Shown here one piece after another: positions 29,814 through 40,118 of a DNA stretch of 64,000 bases (position 1 is its first letter; the number at the start of each line of letters is the position of its first letter). Position numbers and translations under genes: made by a program. The DNA is taken from the NCBI GenBank assembly GCA_021927905.1, contig BLLK01000074.1:62001-126000 (forward strand), given 5' to 3'. This DNA comes from Chaetoceros tenuissimus. Taxonomy: Eukaryota > Bacillariophyta > Thalassiosirophyceae > Chaetocerotales > Chaetocerotaceae. The notes beneath the pieces are model-generated. The model saw only the letters and a program-made list of their open reading frames with translations. It had not been told where the DNA came from and made no database searches.

Positions 29814-32800
29814 CTAAAATGTCAGTACAGTACTTTTAATACAGCGCATCAAGGGATCGACAGTAGGCAAAGCTATGTCGACAATCGTGTAAACAGCAGC
29901 ATACCTATTCGAACACAATTCATCCTGCCAACCCAAAGCTAATGCTGTGTCATCATACAGACCCCCTTTTGTCATAAGAATGCAATCGTGTCCTTCACTA
30001 TTGCTTGGTTGATCTGGATGCCAGTTCGAATAATCAAAAGGTGTTCCGTCTTCGTGTACCCATACAGTTTCATTCTTTTCATCATTGCCTGAAATCCATA
30101 TTTCTGATAAAGATCTTTGGAATACGATCAAAACGTTGGATAATATGAATTGATATTCATCGCTATGTAAGGACAATAGATGACCATTATAGTCTTGGGC
30201 TATGAATTCATGTTCGTGATAGGAATGTTGCGCAAGATTCACGCAAAAGAATTCCTTTCTCCTCTTCAATGGAGATTTATTATATTCAATGCAGGCTCCA
30301 TCATCGAATCCACATTCTTTAGTATTGTAATTGCCAGAGAAGTTGCAACGACCATCACCTACTAAACTTGGATCAGCTACTCTGCATTCGGGAAATCCAG
30401 GAACGCTGCAGTCGCCTGAGTCCCAACCACATTCAAAAGAATTGCAGACCTCATCACAATTTCCATCTCCAATGAGAATGTTGGAACAGTTAGTAGCGCA
30501 CATTGGAAAACGGATTGAAGAATCCACGAAAAGACAGTCTCCGCCATCTGCCATGCAATAGACATTATCATATTCAAGTGTATCAGTGATATCGCAAATA
30601 CCATTCCCGAGCCTAAATGGTTCTGAAGCAGCACAATATTCATAGTTCGAGTCGGTGTTATACTCGTCACAGTCCCCTGTATTTATACAAAGTTAGACAG
30701 TGATTTGTGTATATGTGGAAGTAATCTTGATTTCACTTACCTTCGTCCCACCCACACTCTATTGAATTGTACAAACCTCCATTGCAATGTCCATCGCCCA
30801 ATTTCGAAACATCTGTGATATTGCAATGCGGTCTTCTTTCTTCAAACGAAAGACCAAGACAGTCTTGTCCATCCCAATCGCAAGATAGGACATCGTAGGA
30901 TCCTTGATCGCAATTCCCATCGCCAATCCTAAACGGATCTTCTACTGTTGTGCAATTTGGATACATTTCGTTGAACTCGAGACAGTCTCCACCGTCAAAT
31001 CCACAATCAAGACTGTTGTATGTTTGGCCATTGCATATACCGTCTCCAATTCTACTGGGTTCATCTACAACACAGTTGGGATAAACGTTGTACACATCGC
31101 AGTCTCCCTCGTCAAAGCCGCACTCTAACTTGTTGAGGAATGAGTCACAACTTCCATCGCCCAATTTTGACATGTCTGTTACGTTGCAATCTGGTCGTCT
31201 TCTTTGTAGTGACAGTCCTAGGCAGTCGCCACCGTCCCAATCACAGAAACTAGTATCGTACATGCCTCTATCACATTTTCCATCGCCAACTCGAAATGGA
31301 TCTTCAACTTTTCTGCAACTTGGATATTTCTCGTTGAAATATATGCAATCTCCACCATCAAAACCACAATTCAGAGTGTTGTATTGATTTCCATTACAAA
31401 TACCGTCTCCAATTCTAGCAGGAAAATCCACAGTACAGTTTGGATATCTCTCATTGAAAACTAGACAGTCTCCCCCGTCAAATCCACACTGAGGACTATT
31501 GTATAGACCATCGCATCTATTGTCATAAATCTTACTAGTATCCACATCTATAGGATCAAAATTGCGATCTAGAAAGCACAAAGGATACTTTTGCCTCACG
31601 AAGGTGCCATTATACTGCCCAATGACAACCAGCAACCAAAGCGATAAGAAAGAGACCAACAATATGTGCACTGATAAGATTTTGATAATGTAGCCCTTGC
31701 CCATTGCTTTCTTTGAATTCCGCATAGCCTGCGTGGAAGAATCATTATTTTCATCAGAGACAAAGATTGGGGTATCTTCTGATCTAATAGCTTTTCTCTC
31801 TAGCCGCTCTCCAAAGTAACCACGTTTGATAATGATAAAGACAACATTATCTACGCATGAAATGATAAAAAGTGCAGTAAAGTCTTTCAATAGTTCAACA
31901 GAATCATCACTTTGGATAATGACAAGGAGACTATCGGTAACAAAGAATCAGATTTCAAGTTCTCACTATCTATATATAGGTATCATCCAAAAATGCAAAG
32001 AGGGTCTTACCTTGCGAAAAGAACAATCATTCCTTGCGTGAATTTTAAAAAGTTTGGAAGTAGCAAGTGCATCAACCAAATTCTAAATGTCGCTTCTTCT
32101 GATGGAATCCCAATTGTCTGATACCAACTATAAGGCCCATTGAATCTCAAAATTACAGGTATACGAATTGAGTTCACAACGTCCTCTTGAATGTATACAG
32201 CAATGATGATAGAAGCAAATTGTACAATACGAACCGATACTTGTGAATGCACTGGAATGTTTAGAAATGAATCACCAAACGAGACAGTACTTTGGTTCAG
32301 AAGCGCCTGCGATGCCAGCAAGCATTGGAATGCAAATACCAAGAAACCAAGTAACCATGAGAGCCCACATAAATTTCTTGAAAGCATCATGAGAGTATAT
32401 GTATCATTATCAAGACATCCAAGTTTCTTATCATTTCTTCGCTTAAAGAATAAATCATTCGCGGTTTTTCTCTTTCCTTCGAGAATTCTTTGATTGTTAT
32501 TCGGGTGTTCTTCGTTGTGTTCATATCTATCATCCTCTGCTTTAGCAATATGATCTTCTACCCATTCCTCTTCATCTTCAGCTGATAAAATACCCATTAT
32601 TTCTCCAGTGTCTAAATCAATTTTACTGTTGGCAAGAGAATCTACAACTCTACTACTTGTTTTGTGATCGACGACTCCCTCTTCATAAGAGTCCACAACT
32701 GAAAAATCTTCCATTAAAGAGGATGATGATTCCTTCAGTAATGCAATTTGCTCGTGTACATTTGCCAAGTCAGCATTAACCTTTGCCTCTGACCTACTCT

Positions 32801-33101
32801 GAGTAGAAAGCAAATGTGACATTTCAAGTTTATGCTTTTCTTCCATACGTTCTTTGAGCTCTTTCATTTCTGCTTGATGCTTCTTATCCATTTGCTTCAT
32901 ACGTGCATCAAACAAATCATGAAACATCATTTTCAGTTGTTCATTTTTCTGTTCGGGATTTGTATCGGTAGTAGTGTTCATGATATAGCTATTAGTTGTG
33001 GTTGCATCGGATGGGTCCAAGCTGAAAGCCTCTTCTTCATCATGATTGGAATCATGAGTTTCTGAACGAAAATACACCTCGTTGAAGCCAAGATCATACA
33101 T
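29814..33101 (-). CDS. five-TM protein with ten LNR repeats and a C-type lectin domain
   Basis: Three exons: 33101 (start) to 32011, 31930-30741 and 30676-29814. Introns of 80 and 64 bp have GT-AG ends, and both joins restore the frame (FA-SLLVIIQ and GWDEG-DCDEY). The product is 1,047 aa. I start at the first in-frame ATG; the frame is open a further 57 nt to a TTG, so a short upstream exon is possible. Order: acidic and coiled-coil cytosolic N terminus; about five membrane segments (LCGLSWLLGFLVFAF, VRIVQFASIIIAVYI, then three more); ten Lin12/Notch-type LNR repeats (C-x-IGDGxC-x-CGFDGGDC); a C-terminal C-type lectin fold (NWHPDQPSN, WQDELC). Likely a surface protein binding calcium and sugar or protein ligands. 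Confidence 0.82.
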
Positions 33102-33660
33102 ATCTCTGCCTAGAATAGATTCACTTATATTTACCCACGTTCTCAAAATGAGAAGCAATCCATTGAAAAGAAGTTAATGTATGATACCGGTAGAGCTTAG
33201 GATACAAAAAATTTGATGTTTGACCCTAGATACAAAAAAATAGTGCGCACCTAAGAATTTACACTTCTACTCGTGCTAGATCGATGACAAAAACATCTAA
33301 ATTAGACCCAATAAAAAGAAAGCTTTTCTTGAAAAAATGAATTGGAAAGAAACTTGTAAAGAGATTCTTTACTACAACAAGAATATATATAATTAATAAT
33401 ATTAATTATACTTCTTCTGTACTTTGAACTTGCAATTGAATTTTTTACGATGGCTCCAAATTATTTCAAAAGGAATGTCGTAGACACGAATTCAAATTTT
33501 GACACGAAATTACCGAATCATTTTCGTTCCATACGCATTTGTACGTACTACTACGCGGCAGTCGCATATCTTTCTCGTTGTTGACTGTTAATTTCTATCA
33601 ATCAACTAAGTAACATCATCGCATATAAAACTATGAACCCAGCACAAACATAACCATAGT
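33102..33660. other. intergenic, divergent promoter region
   Basis: Between the LNR-lectin gene (-) and the HMBS-like gene (+). A/T-rich, with an AT-only stretch near 33385-33412 (atatatataattaataatatt). No gene supported. Confidence 0.5.
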
Positions 33661-34917
33661 ATGCTCTCTATAATATTTCATTCCCTACTGCTCTTATTAT
33701 CTTCTCCTAATCATGTGGATGCATTTTCATCGCAGCCCTTGGAAACAATCAAGAAGAGAACCGGAACATCAACAAAGACAATCAGAATAGGAACTCGGCC
33801 ATCACCACTTGCCAAAATTCAAACAAACCAAGTTGCATCCAAACTTGAAAGGCTTTCAAAGAATGAAAATATTCGAGTTGAAATTATAGACATTACAGCT
33901 ACAGGAGATGAGGAGAATACAAAACATTTTCAACAAGAATCCAAAATAGATGCTCCACTCGCAGTTCAATCGGTTGATTTTACGAGTACACTCGACGATG
34001 CACTATTGAGAAACGAAATAGATGTAGCAGTCCACAGTTGTAAAGATATACCACCCGCCAATCGTTGGTGCAAAGAGAATGGCAAGAATTTATTAACTAT
34101 CGCATCTTGTCTCGAACGAGAAATTCCATGTGATGTCCTTGTTTATCGAGAAGAAGATTGGGATGTATCTTGGAATGATGAGATGAGTATCGCGAGTCTA
34201 CCATATGGATCTAGAGTCGGTACTAGTGCTATTCGACGACAAGCACAATTACTTCATTTGCGCAACGATTTGGAATTAGTGAATTTGAGAGGTAACGTAG
34301 GAAGTCGTCTTGAGGCATTGAAAAGGGGTGAGGTGGATGCATTGATATTGGCATATGCTGGATTAAAGAGACTATGGGAATCATCGTCTGATAGTACAAT
34401 TACTGCAGAGCTATCCTCTTTGCATGGTGGAAGTATCCCCAATGAACCAACGCTGATGTACAGTCCAATTCCTTTTGACGACATACTTTCGGGATGCTGC
34501 CAAGGAGTAGTTGCAACCGTATGCAGATCGGCTGATAGTGACACATTGGATCTATTGAAAGGAATTGATTATTTGCCCTCAAGTATAGCAGTTGCAGCAG
34601 AACGATCATTTCTCAATGAGCTAGATACATTTCATCCCCAAACATACAAGTATAAGATGAAGTGGAAAGGTAGACCACCATTAGCTGCCTACATGAGTGC
34701 TAGTACAAATGCTTCGAACGAAGACAGTGTCACGAATTGGAATTTTCAAGGATTGTTGACTCGGCCAGATGGATCGAAACTTATACAAACTTCAAGAACA
34801 TATGAGAATGAAGGTATTATGCCATTGGAGCGAGCAGAAGAGATTGGTCGTGATCATGCTAGAGAGTTATTGAGTAAAGCAGGGGCGGATTTTTACTTGG
34901 ATGACAACGAAGATTGA
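33661..34917 (+). CDS. plastid hydroxymethylbilane synthase-like protein lacking the cofactor Cys
   Basis: A 418-aa member of the porphobilinogen deaminase family, which joins four porphobilinogens into hydroxymethylbilane. A signal peptide with a VDAFSSQ site near residue 22 predicts plastid import. It keeps GTRPSPLA (44-51), the catalytic Asp of SCKDIP (Asp129), Arg192/193 of SAIRRQ and Arg210/216 of LRGNVGSR. However, the Cys that carries the dipyrromethane cofactor (in the usual GxCxxPIA motif) aligns with Gly337 in KGRPPLAAY, after an insertion of about 14 residues, and GQG is CQG (280-282). No intron explains this. It may be a non-catalytic or changed paralog, with a standard copy elsewhere. 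Confidence 0.88.
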   Translation: MLSIIFHSLLLLLSSPNHVDAFSSQPLETIKKRTGTSTKTIRIGTRPSPLAKIQTNQVASKLERLSKNENIRVEIIDITATGDEENTKHFQQESKIDAPLAVQSVDFTSTLDDALLRNEIDVAVHSCKDIPPANRWCKENGKNLLTIASCLEREIPCDVLVYREEDWDVSWNDEMSIASLPYGSRVGTSAIRRQAQLLHLRNDLELVNLRGNVGSRLEALKRGEVDALILAYAGLKRLWESSSDSTITAELSSLHGGSIPNEPTLMYSPIPFDDILSGCCQGVVATVCRSADSDTLDLLKGIDYLPSSIAVAAERSFLNELDTFHPQTYKYKMKWKGRPPLAAYMSASTNASNEDSVTNWNFQGLLTRPDGSKLIQTSRTYENEGIMPLERAEEIGRDHARELLSKAGADFYLDDNED

Positions 34918-35046
34918 ATACACATCTAATAATGTTTTTGCATGTGATATGTATATATATATAAGATACAAACAACAATGAAACATCTACAAAGCAGATA
35001 TGTAATAATTGCTAATACGCTAAGATAAAGAAGAGTATAAAAAATA

Positions 35047-36735
35047 TTAGCTTGCTACAATCTTCTTTACAAAGTCCCATTCTCCATCTCCTTTGCTACC
35101 TTCCCAAGGGAAAACAATGTCGAGAGCTTCCTTTAGCATGGATTCATCGTGCTTCATGAGGTAGTCACGACGACTATCACGTAAGGTAGGATCATCAAAT
35201 TCAGGTTGTGCGACAGCAGGTGAAAGATTGAATTCAAACATCCATATGTTGCCATGAGCATCAGGCATCCAATCTACAGAAAATACCTCATATTGCTTCT
35301 TGCTCCTTCCCCGCAACTTTTTCGATTGGATTGCATTTTGAATGACTTCTCCAGTAGCCTCTTTACATTTACTGTAAACGGAATCCCAATGCTGCTTCCA
35401 TCCTTCTGTTTCTGCGGGATGCTGAGGGTGTCGGTGGATCGTCACTTGAGTATCCTGAGATAGATCAGTGGCACTCCATTTATGAGGAGATATAGAAAGT
35501 AAAGCACCTTTGTAAGTATACAAGTTCCATGTTGTCCCATCTTCTTCACCTATTAGCAACACATAGAACTTTAAGTGTGTCTTTCGTCCATCATCTGTCA
35601 ATAATGGATCACGAATATGTTGCTGAACCACATATCTCTTATCCTTGACAATATGGTTCATGATTTCAGAAGGTTTGGCAACAATGACAATGGCTGCTCC
35701 TCCAAGATTCTTGTCTGCTTCTTTGATAAACCATGGTGCTGAAATAGCACCATCTTCCTCGTCTGATGGTGGCATGTCACCAATCCATTCACCATTTTCA
35801 ATACAGTACGTCTTTGGCATGTACTTTCCTGCAATTTCAATGACTTTATCTTTTTCATCCAAATGATCACGTCCAGCAAGATACATGGAAACCTTGCTAA
35901 AGTCAGGTTCATCGCAAAAGTCAACAACTTTCTTTCCAAGTGGACAGTAGAACTCGCCTTTGATAAAGTCTTCGTACCATATTTGATTGGGATACATTTT
36001 CCAATTACCCCTTTGCATCAAAAGTTCAATGTAACGAGCACCATGTCCTCTACGATTACAATCCGTTGCATACAAGATATCAGTCTCTTGCTTGTCATGA
36101 TTGGAGATTGAATCAATGTACATTTCCTTTGTATCAGAATTCAATTCGTCCATACCAAAGTCATGTATTATATCTTGCAAAGGAGTGACATTTCCATAGA
36201 CTGGAAGTAAATGTTTTAAAATAGCCTCACATTTCTCGCCATCATCATCTTTGATTGCATCTGGAATCGCAGTACAAATAATGCCCGTATCCATTATAGA
36301 TTGCATAGCATGCTGTACAGATCCACTAGCCTTGATACCAACGATATACGCCTCTTCAATCTTTTCTTCCTTTAATATTTTTACAAGATTGTCATGACAA
36401 TGACTTGATCTCCAAACATGTCGCATTCTCTCATCATCTGCATGCAATTCATGAAATTCACTCCCAGGATATCCCTCCATGAACCAATGAACAGCTTTAT
36501 CTCCTAATTTCAAGTTAAGTTTCTTGAGAGCTCCATAGAGTTTATGAGATTCGGATACATTTTCATAACCTGGTTGAAACTTGAGACCGGAATATACAAT
36601 GAGCCATTTTCGTTTTTGTGCAATTTCAATCAAGATTTTGAGAGATGTAAGAAGCGCTTCTTTTTCGGGTATTGAGCCTAATAGATCTGGTTGTAGATCA
36701 CATATGACTAGACTTGTTGTTTGACTGCTGGGCAT
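35047..36735 (-). CDS. isochorismatase-fold / tubulin-tyrosine-ligase-like fusion
   Basis: A 562-aa protein with two domains. Residues about 5-190 have the isochorismatase (cysteine hydrolase) fold: VICDLQPD with the first catalytic Asp, VGIKASGSV and TAIPDAI. In the position of the nucleophile Cys there is Ser (SGSV), and the catalytic Lys is not evident, so hydrolase activity is doubtful. Residues about 220-550 form a TTL-like ATP-grasp domain (FIKEADKNLGG, YVVQQHI, KFYVLL, FEFNLSPAV), which ligates amino acids such as Tyr, Glu or Gly to protein C termini or side chains. No targeting signal, so probably cytosolic. One exon. The fusion order is unusual. Confidence 0.85.
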   Translation of the reverse strand: MPSSQTTSLVICDLQPDLLGSIPEKEALLTSLKILIEIAQKRKWLIVYSGLKFQPGYENVSESHKLYGALKKLNLKLGDKAVHWFMEGYPGSEFHELHADDERMRHVWRSSHCHDNLVKILKEEKIEEAYIVGIKASGSVQHAMQSIMDTGIICTAIPDAIKDDDGEKCEAILKHLLPVYGNVTPLQDIIHDFGMDELNSDTKEMYIDSISNHDKQETDILYATDCNRRGHGARYIELLMQRGNWKMYPNQIWYEDFIKGEFYCPLGKKVVDFCDEPDFSKVSMYLAGRDHLDEKDKVIEIAGKYMPKTYCIENGEWIGDMPPSDEEDGAISAPWFIKEADKNLGGAAIVIVAKPSEIMNHIVKDKRYVVQQHIRDPLLTDDGRKTHLKFYVLLIGEEDGTTWNLYTYKGALLSISPHKWSATDLSQDTQVTIHRHPQHPAETEGWKQHWDSVYSKCKEATGEVIQNAIQSKKLRGRSKKQYEVFSVDWMPDAHGNIWMFEFNLSPAVAQPEFDDPTLRDSRRDYLMKHDESMLKEALDIVFPWEGSKGDGEWDFVKKIVAS

Positions 36736-37051
36736 ATTCTATCAATGATTTGTGTGATGCAAACAATGAACAATGTTTTGTGGATAATAGCAACGTTAAA
36801 AAAAAACAATGTCATGTCTGTACGTACATGTACATACTGAAATGTATACAACTTCTTTCCCTGTTGGCGTTGGTCGCTAGCTACCTAACAAACATTAGTT
36901 GGAGGAGATCGTCATTGTTCATTATTCTCATGCTATGCTTCTGGCTTCATTTTTGTTCCGACGACAACATTTTTTGTTATTCCGTGTATGCTATATTCCC
37001 CTTCATATAAATTGCACCAACTTTTATTAGGCTACCACTGCATATATCAAC
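36736..37051. other. intergenic, divergent promoter region
   Basis: Between two divergent genes. No gene supported. A run of nine A lies at about 36799. Confidence 0.45.
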
Positions 37052-38191
37052 ATGAGAAAAATTAATGTTTCCCTCGTCCTCTTGACTGGGATTGTATCGA
37101 TTTCCAAGTGTCAAGAGGTGCAAAGTGCTTCTAAAGAAGAATCAGCTTCAAAGACTCGAAGGAAACGAAAGAGATATGATGCATCGCATCCTAATGAGAA
37201 AGCATATCCTTCATCTTCCATCACATCTCACTATTCTTTGAGATCAAGTAAAGCTGCTCTGCCACGAAATAGTAAAATGGACAACATATCACTCGAAGAT
37301 CGATGGGAATTTATATTAGCTAATGAGAATCATGCAGATACATCGTTTGCTGCATTACTGAAACAGCAAAAGGAAAATATAAATTGCAACAATAGTACAT
37401 TTACAAAAGACGAAAACGATGGATCTAACTCGAGTACAATAGGCATATTGGAATACATATCTTCCATTTCGTATTCGATTCTACTCACGACAGTGACAGT
37501 ATTATCCATGACGAGTTTCAAAACTCTAAAATCAGTTCTATACCAATATCCATATCAAAGTCTAGATTGGCAGAAACTTCCAGATCTGATACCCTTAGTT
37601 CTATCTACAGAAAGTAAACTTGCAAAAAGTCTAAAGTCATTTGCTACTGAAACATTGATGCCCACTGCTACGGAAACTATACATAAAATGGTATTGATGG
37701 AATGTTGGAGAACATTTTGGATGAAATCGTTTAAACTTTTGAGAAAATATTATCATTCTGTTACTGGTATCAGTTATTATAAATCTGACTGGGAAGTATA
37801 TGCACCAGGATGGCTTCGAAGAGGAATTCGTTCTGCGTTTGTCAAACACTTTCAGAAGCGTCTTCAGAATGTTGTCTATTCCTGGATGACTCGTGGATGG
37901 GAAATTGTGAGCATTGGTTTTGGTCCAGCATGGCTTGATTTTGAAATATTTGGAGATGGTTATGCTCCTTCTGTCGACAGTGAAACCATAGTTAGCAAGT
38001 CTCTTGAACTCGATGACGAAACAAACGATAGTGAGGAGGCTTTGGATGAGTTGGATGTCGAACTAGAATTGGAGTTTGAAGATACTGTAATAGAGGATTC
38101 AGATGCAGGTGATTCATCAGCAGAAAATGAAAATGTTGCTTCTATAGATATTACTTTGATAGATGATTCAGCTGATTTGGTAGAAGAATAA
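37052..38191 (+). CDS. hypothetical secretory-pathway membrane protein
   Basis: I do not recognise this 379-aa protein. It has an N-terminal signal peptide (to about SKCQ, residue 21), a basic Ser/Lys/Arg-rich region (about 30-60), one likely membrane segment near 133-155 (ISYSILLTTVTVLSMTSF), a region rich in Trp/Tyr/Arg (EVYAPGWLRRGIRSAF, about 250), and a very acidic C terminus (Asp/Glu blocks from about 315). Single exon. Confidence 0.6.
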   Translation: MRKINVSLVLLTGIVSISKCQEVQSASKEESASKTRRKRKRYDASHPNEKAYPSSSITSHYSLRSSKAALPRNSKMDNISLEDRWEFILANENHADTSFAALLKQQKENINCNNSTFTKDENDGSNSSTIGILEYISSISYSILLTTVTVLSMTSFKTLKSVLYQYPYQSLDWQKLPDLIPLVLSTESKLAKSLKSFATETLMPTATETIHKMVLMECWRTFWMKSFKLLRKYYHSVTGISYYKSDWEVYAPGWLRRGIRSAFVKHFQKRLQNVVYSWMTRGWEIVSIGFGPAWLDFEIFGDGYAPSVDSETIVSKSLELDDETNDSEEALDELDVELELEFEDTVIEDSDAGDSSAENENVASIDITLIDDSADLVEE

Positions 38192-38265
38192 AATTACTGC
38201 AAGTTAAAGTCCTCAAGAATCTGCTCAATGTTCAGAATTTTCCCTCTGGTACGGGTATTTGATAG

Positions 38266-38751
38266 TCATGTCCCCTCAAAAGTCATGTTATTGAAATCGA
38301 ATTTACCTTCGTTGAGAACTTTGAAATCGAATTTGATTGGATTTGAATACCAACCTAAGTTGATTTGGCATGACTGATACCAGTATGCATCTGTTCCGTC
38401 ATATCGCACAAAACCATCGTCAATAGAAGCTTCCAATCCATCATTGTCCACAAAAGAACCTGTTAATTCGTAACCCCACCTATTATCTGAGAATCTGTAA
38501 AAATTAAGTTGAGATTGCCTGTCTTTATTGTCTTTTCATTTCTATAGTCTGTGTATGTTACTAAGTAAGGACCGGAAAGCGTAGAACTTGGTCTCTGTGT
38601 TGACTTTATACCTCGAAAGTTGCCCATCACTGTACTTTGAAGATTGCCCCGTTCTGAAGCTGGAAAACTATGTTTGACCGATAACATTGTTAGTTGCTAG
38701 TGCTAAAACATGCAATGAGAGGTGTACCATCAATAACTGGAGTAGTTTCAT
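38266..38751 (-). pseudogene. frameshifted small secreted-protein gene
   Basis: From the ATG at 38751 a clean signal peptide is encoded (MKLLQLLMVHLSLHVLALAT), and that frame stops at 38668. Coding-like sequence goes on in a second frame (about 38687-38480, with MGNFRGIKS and GPYLVTYTDYRNEKTIKTGN) and then a third (about 38485-38266, RWGYELTGSFVDNDG and YDGTDAYWYQSC). The two joins have no intron of sensible length and matching phase. Together this would be a secreted protein of about 160 residues, of no family I can name. It is either a pseudogene or has two sequence errors. Confidence 0.55.
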
Positions 38752-39058
38752 GTTATATATTATGTTATTGTATTGCTTTTTCTATATTGAATTAGTTTTT
38801 CATAGTTGAATCTATGATTATCAAACGTATTTTCCTTTCTCAAGCAAGGTATTTAGTATTCTCGTTTGTCATTTTCAAAACATGTGACAGTAGTAGGAAC
38901 AGGTAAGATACGGTTAATGACGTCACGATGATGATGTCACAGTTAGATCAACGCTTGCTGATTTTGGTTTTACTCCCTTTTGATTGGATGTTTTGTTCCG
39001 ACCACCTTCGTACACAATTCTATTCTTTTCAAGAACGCAAATACATCAGCTATTCAAT
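38752..39058. other. intergenic, divergent promoter region with CRE palindrome
   Basis: Contains TGACGTCA at 38918-38925 and a nearby GATGTCAC, 134-141 bp before the ATG at 39059. Confidence 0.5.
38918..38925. promoter_or_regulatory. CRE-like palindrome TGACGTCA
   Basis: A perfect bZIP/CRE palindrome. TGACGT-type motifs act as CO2/cAMP-responsive elements in a diatom carbonic anhydrase promoter, so a similar role is possible. A single 8-mer could occur by chance. Confidence 0.35.
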
Positions 39059-39799
39059 ATGAAGATTTCTCTCGCATTTTTACTCTCATCAGCATCTAGA
39101 GTCGCATCATTCTCACCATTGTCTCGTCATGAGTTGCTGACTCATCCAATATCCAAGGCTGCACTTACACTTCGAGGAGGAGATGTTGAGGATGTAGTAG
39201 TAGATGCTGCAGAGGGTATTGTATCTCAAGAAATTATGGAAGAGGTTGTGAGTGCAACTGTTGTTGAGGAGACTGCAACCTCAGTTCCATATCTCAAAGT
39301 GGTGGTACCAGCAATGTCATCTCTTTTAGAGAAGCCAGCAATGAAATATGTGTTAGTAGCTGCAATTCTTATCGTGATCGTAACAGCAATAAAGAGTTTA
39401 TTTTTCTCCAAGGAGGACGATGAAGTTGTCGAAACACCAATTATCGAAGCAGTTCCTATTCCAAGTATCCCAAATATTGAGGAAATCTCTGTACCTAATA
39501 GTCTATTGGAAAAGAAAGCTAATGCACAAATGTTGCTTAGTGTTTTGATCGGTGGTCTAGGAGTAGTAGCTGGATCATTAGCTATGGTAGCAGAATCAGT
39601 AGATGGTGGAGTTGGAAAATTGGCATTTGGAAAGTCGGAATCTGCAGCTCCATCAACTGAAACTGATTCTGATAAAGATGGTTCCTCAGATGGTGACTTT
39701 GGAAAGAAAGTGGGTGTAGGTGCTGCAGGTGGATTCATTGCTAGTGGAATTATCACTAGAGTGGTTGTAACTGCAAAAGTTCTTGCTGGAATGTTTTAA
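39059..39799 (+). CDS. predicted plastid membrane protein, unknown function
   Basis: A 246-aa protein. The frame extends upstream, but the ATG at 39059 gives a typical signal peptide with an ASFSPL site (MKISLAFLLSSASRVASFSP), the plastid-import pattern. TLRGG follows at about 37-41, then an acidic region. Two membrane segments lie near residues 88-108 (YVLVAAILIVIVTAIKSLFF) and 160-178 (MLLSVLIGGLGVVAGSLAMV), with a third weakly hydrophobic Gly/Ala-rich stretch near the C terminus. I do not recognise the family. Probably a plastid envelope or thylakoid protein. Confidence 0.65.
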   Translation: MKISLAFLLSSASRVASFSPLSRHELLTHPISKAALTLRGGDVEDVVVDAAEGIVSQEIMEEVVSATVVEETATSVPYLKVVVPAMSSLLEKPAMKYVLVAAILIVIVTAIKSLFFSKEDDEVVETPIIEAVPIPSIPNIEEISVPNSLLEKKANAQMLLSVLIGGLGVVAGSLAMVAESVDGGVGKLAFGKSESAAPSTETDSDKDGSSDGDFGKKVGVGAAGGFIASGIITRVVVTAKVLAGMF

Positions 39800-40118
39800 A
39801 ATATTTAGCGGAGAACAGGGGATTTCATTTTTATATATATAAGTAATTACTGATAATAATATCATGCATTTTACACTTTCATTTGTGAGGGGCGTAAAGC
39901 GATTGCCAAGACATATCTCAGAAGTTAGGTGCAATCTTCTAAAAATGATGAAAGTGCAAGTCCAAAGAAGCAGCATATTTGTATTTTCAGATAACGTTTC
40001 TTTTCGAAACTTAGCCTAGATCATTCTCTGAACACTTCTATCTTTTCGTTACTATCGTGTACTTCCACGCAACGGTAAATTCTGTAATAAATTACCCTGA
40101 TCTAACATCCAATGTAAT
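39800..40118. other. intergenic, convergent 3' regions
   Basis: Between the 3' ends of two convergent genes. Nothing recognised beyond a TATATATATAA stretch at about 39831. Confidence 0.5.

Noticed and set aside
36714-37010. 98-aa open frame between divergent genes
   Set aside because: Overlaps the start of the isochorismatase-TTL gene and has no supporting feature.
38490-38560. Possible intron (GTAACAT ... TTTTTACAG) in the frameshifted secreted gene
   Set aside because: The phases on the two sides do not match and a stop follows the join.
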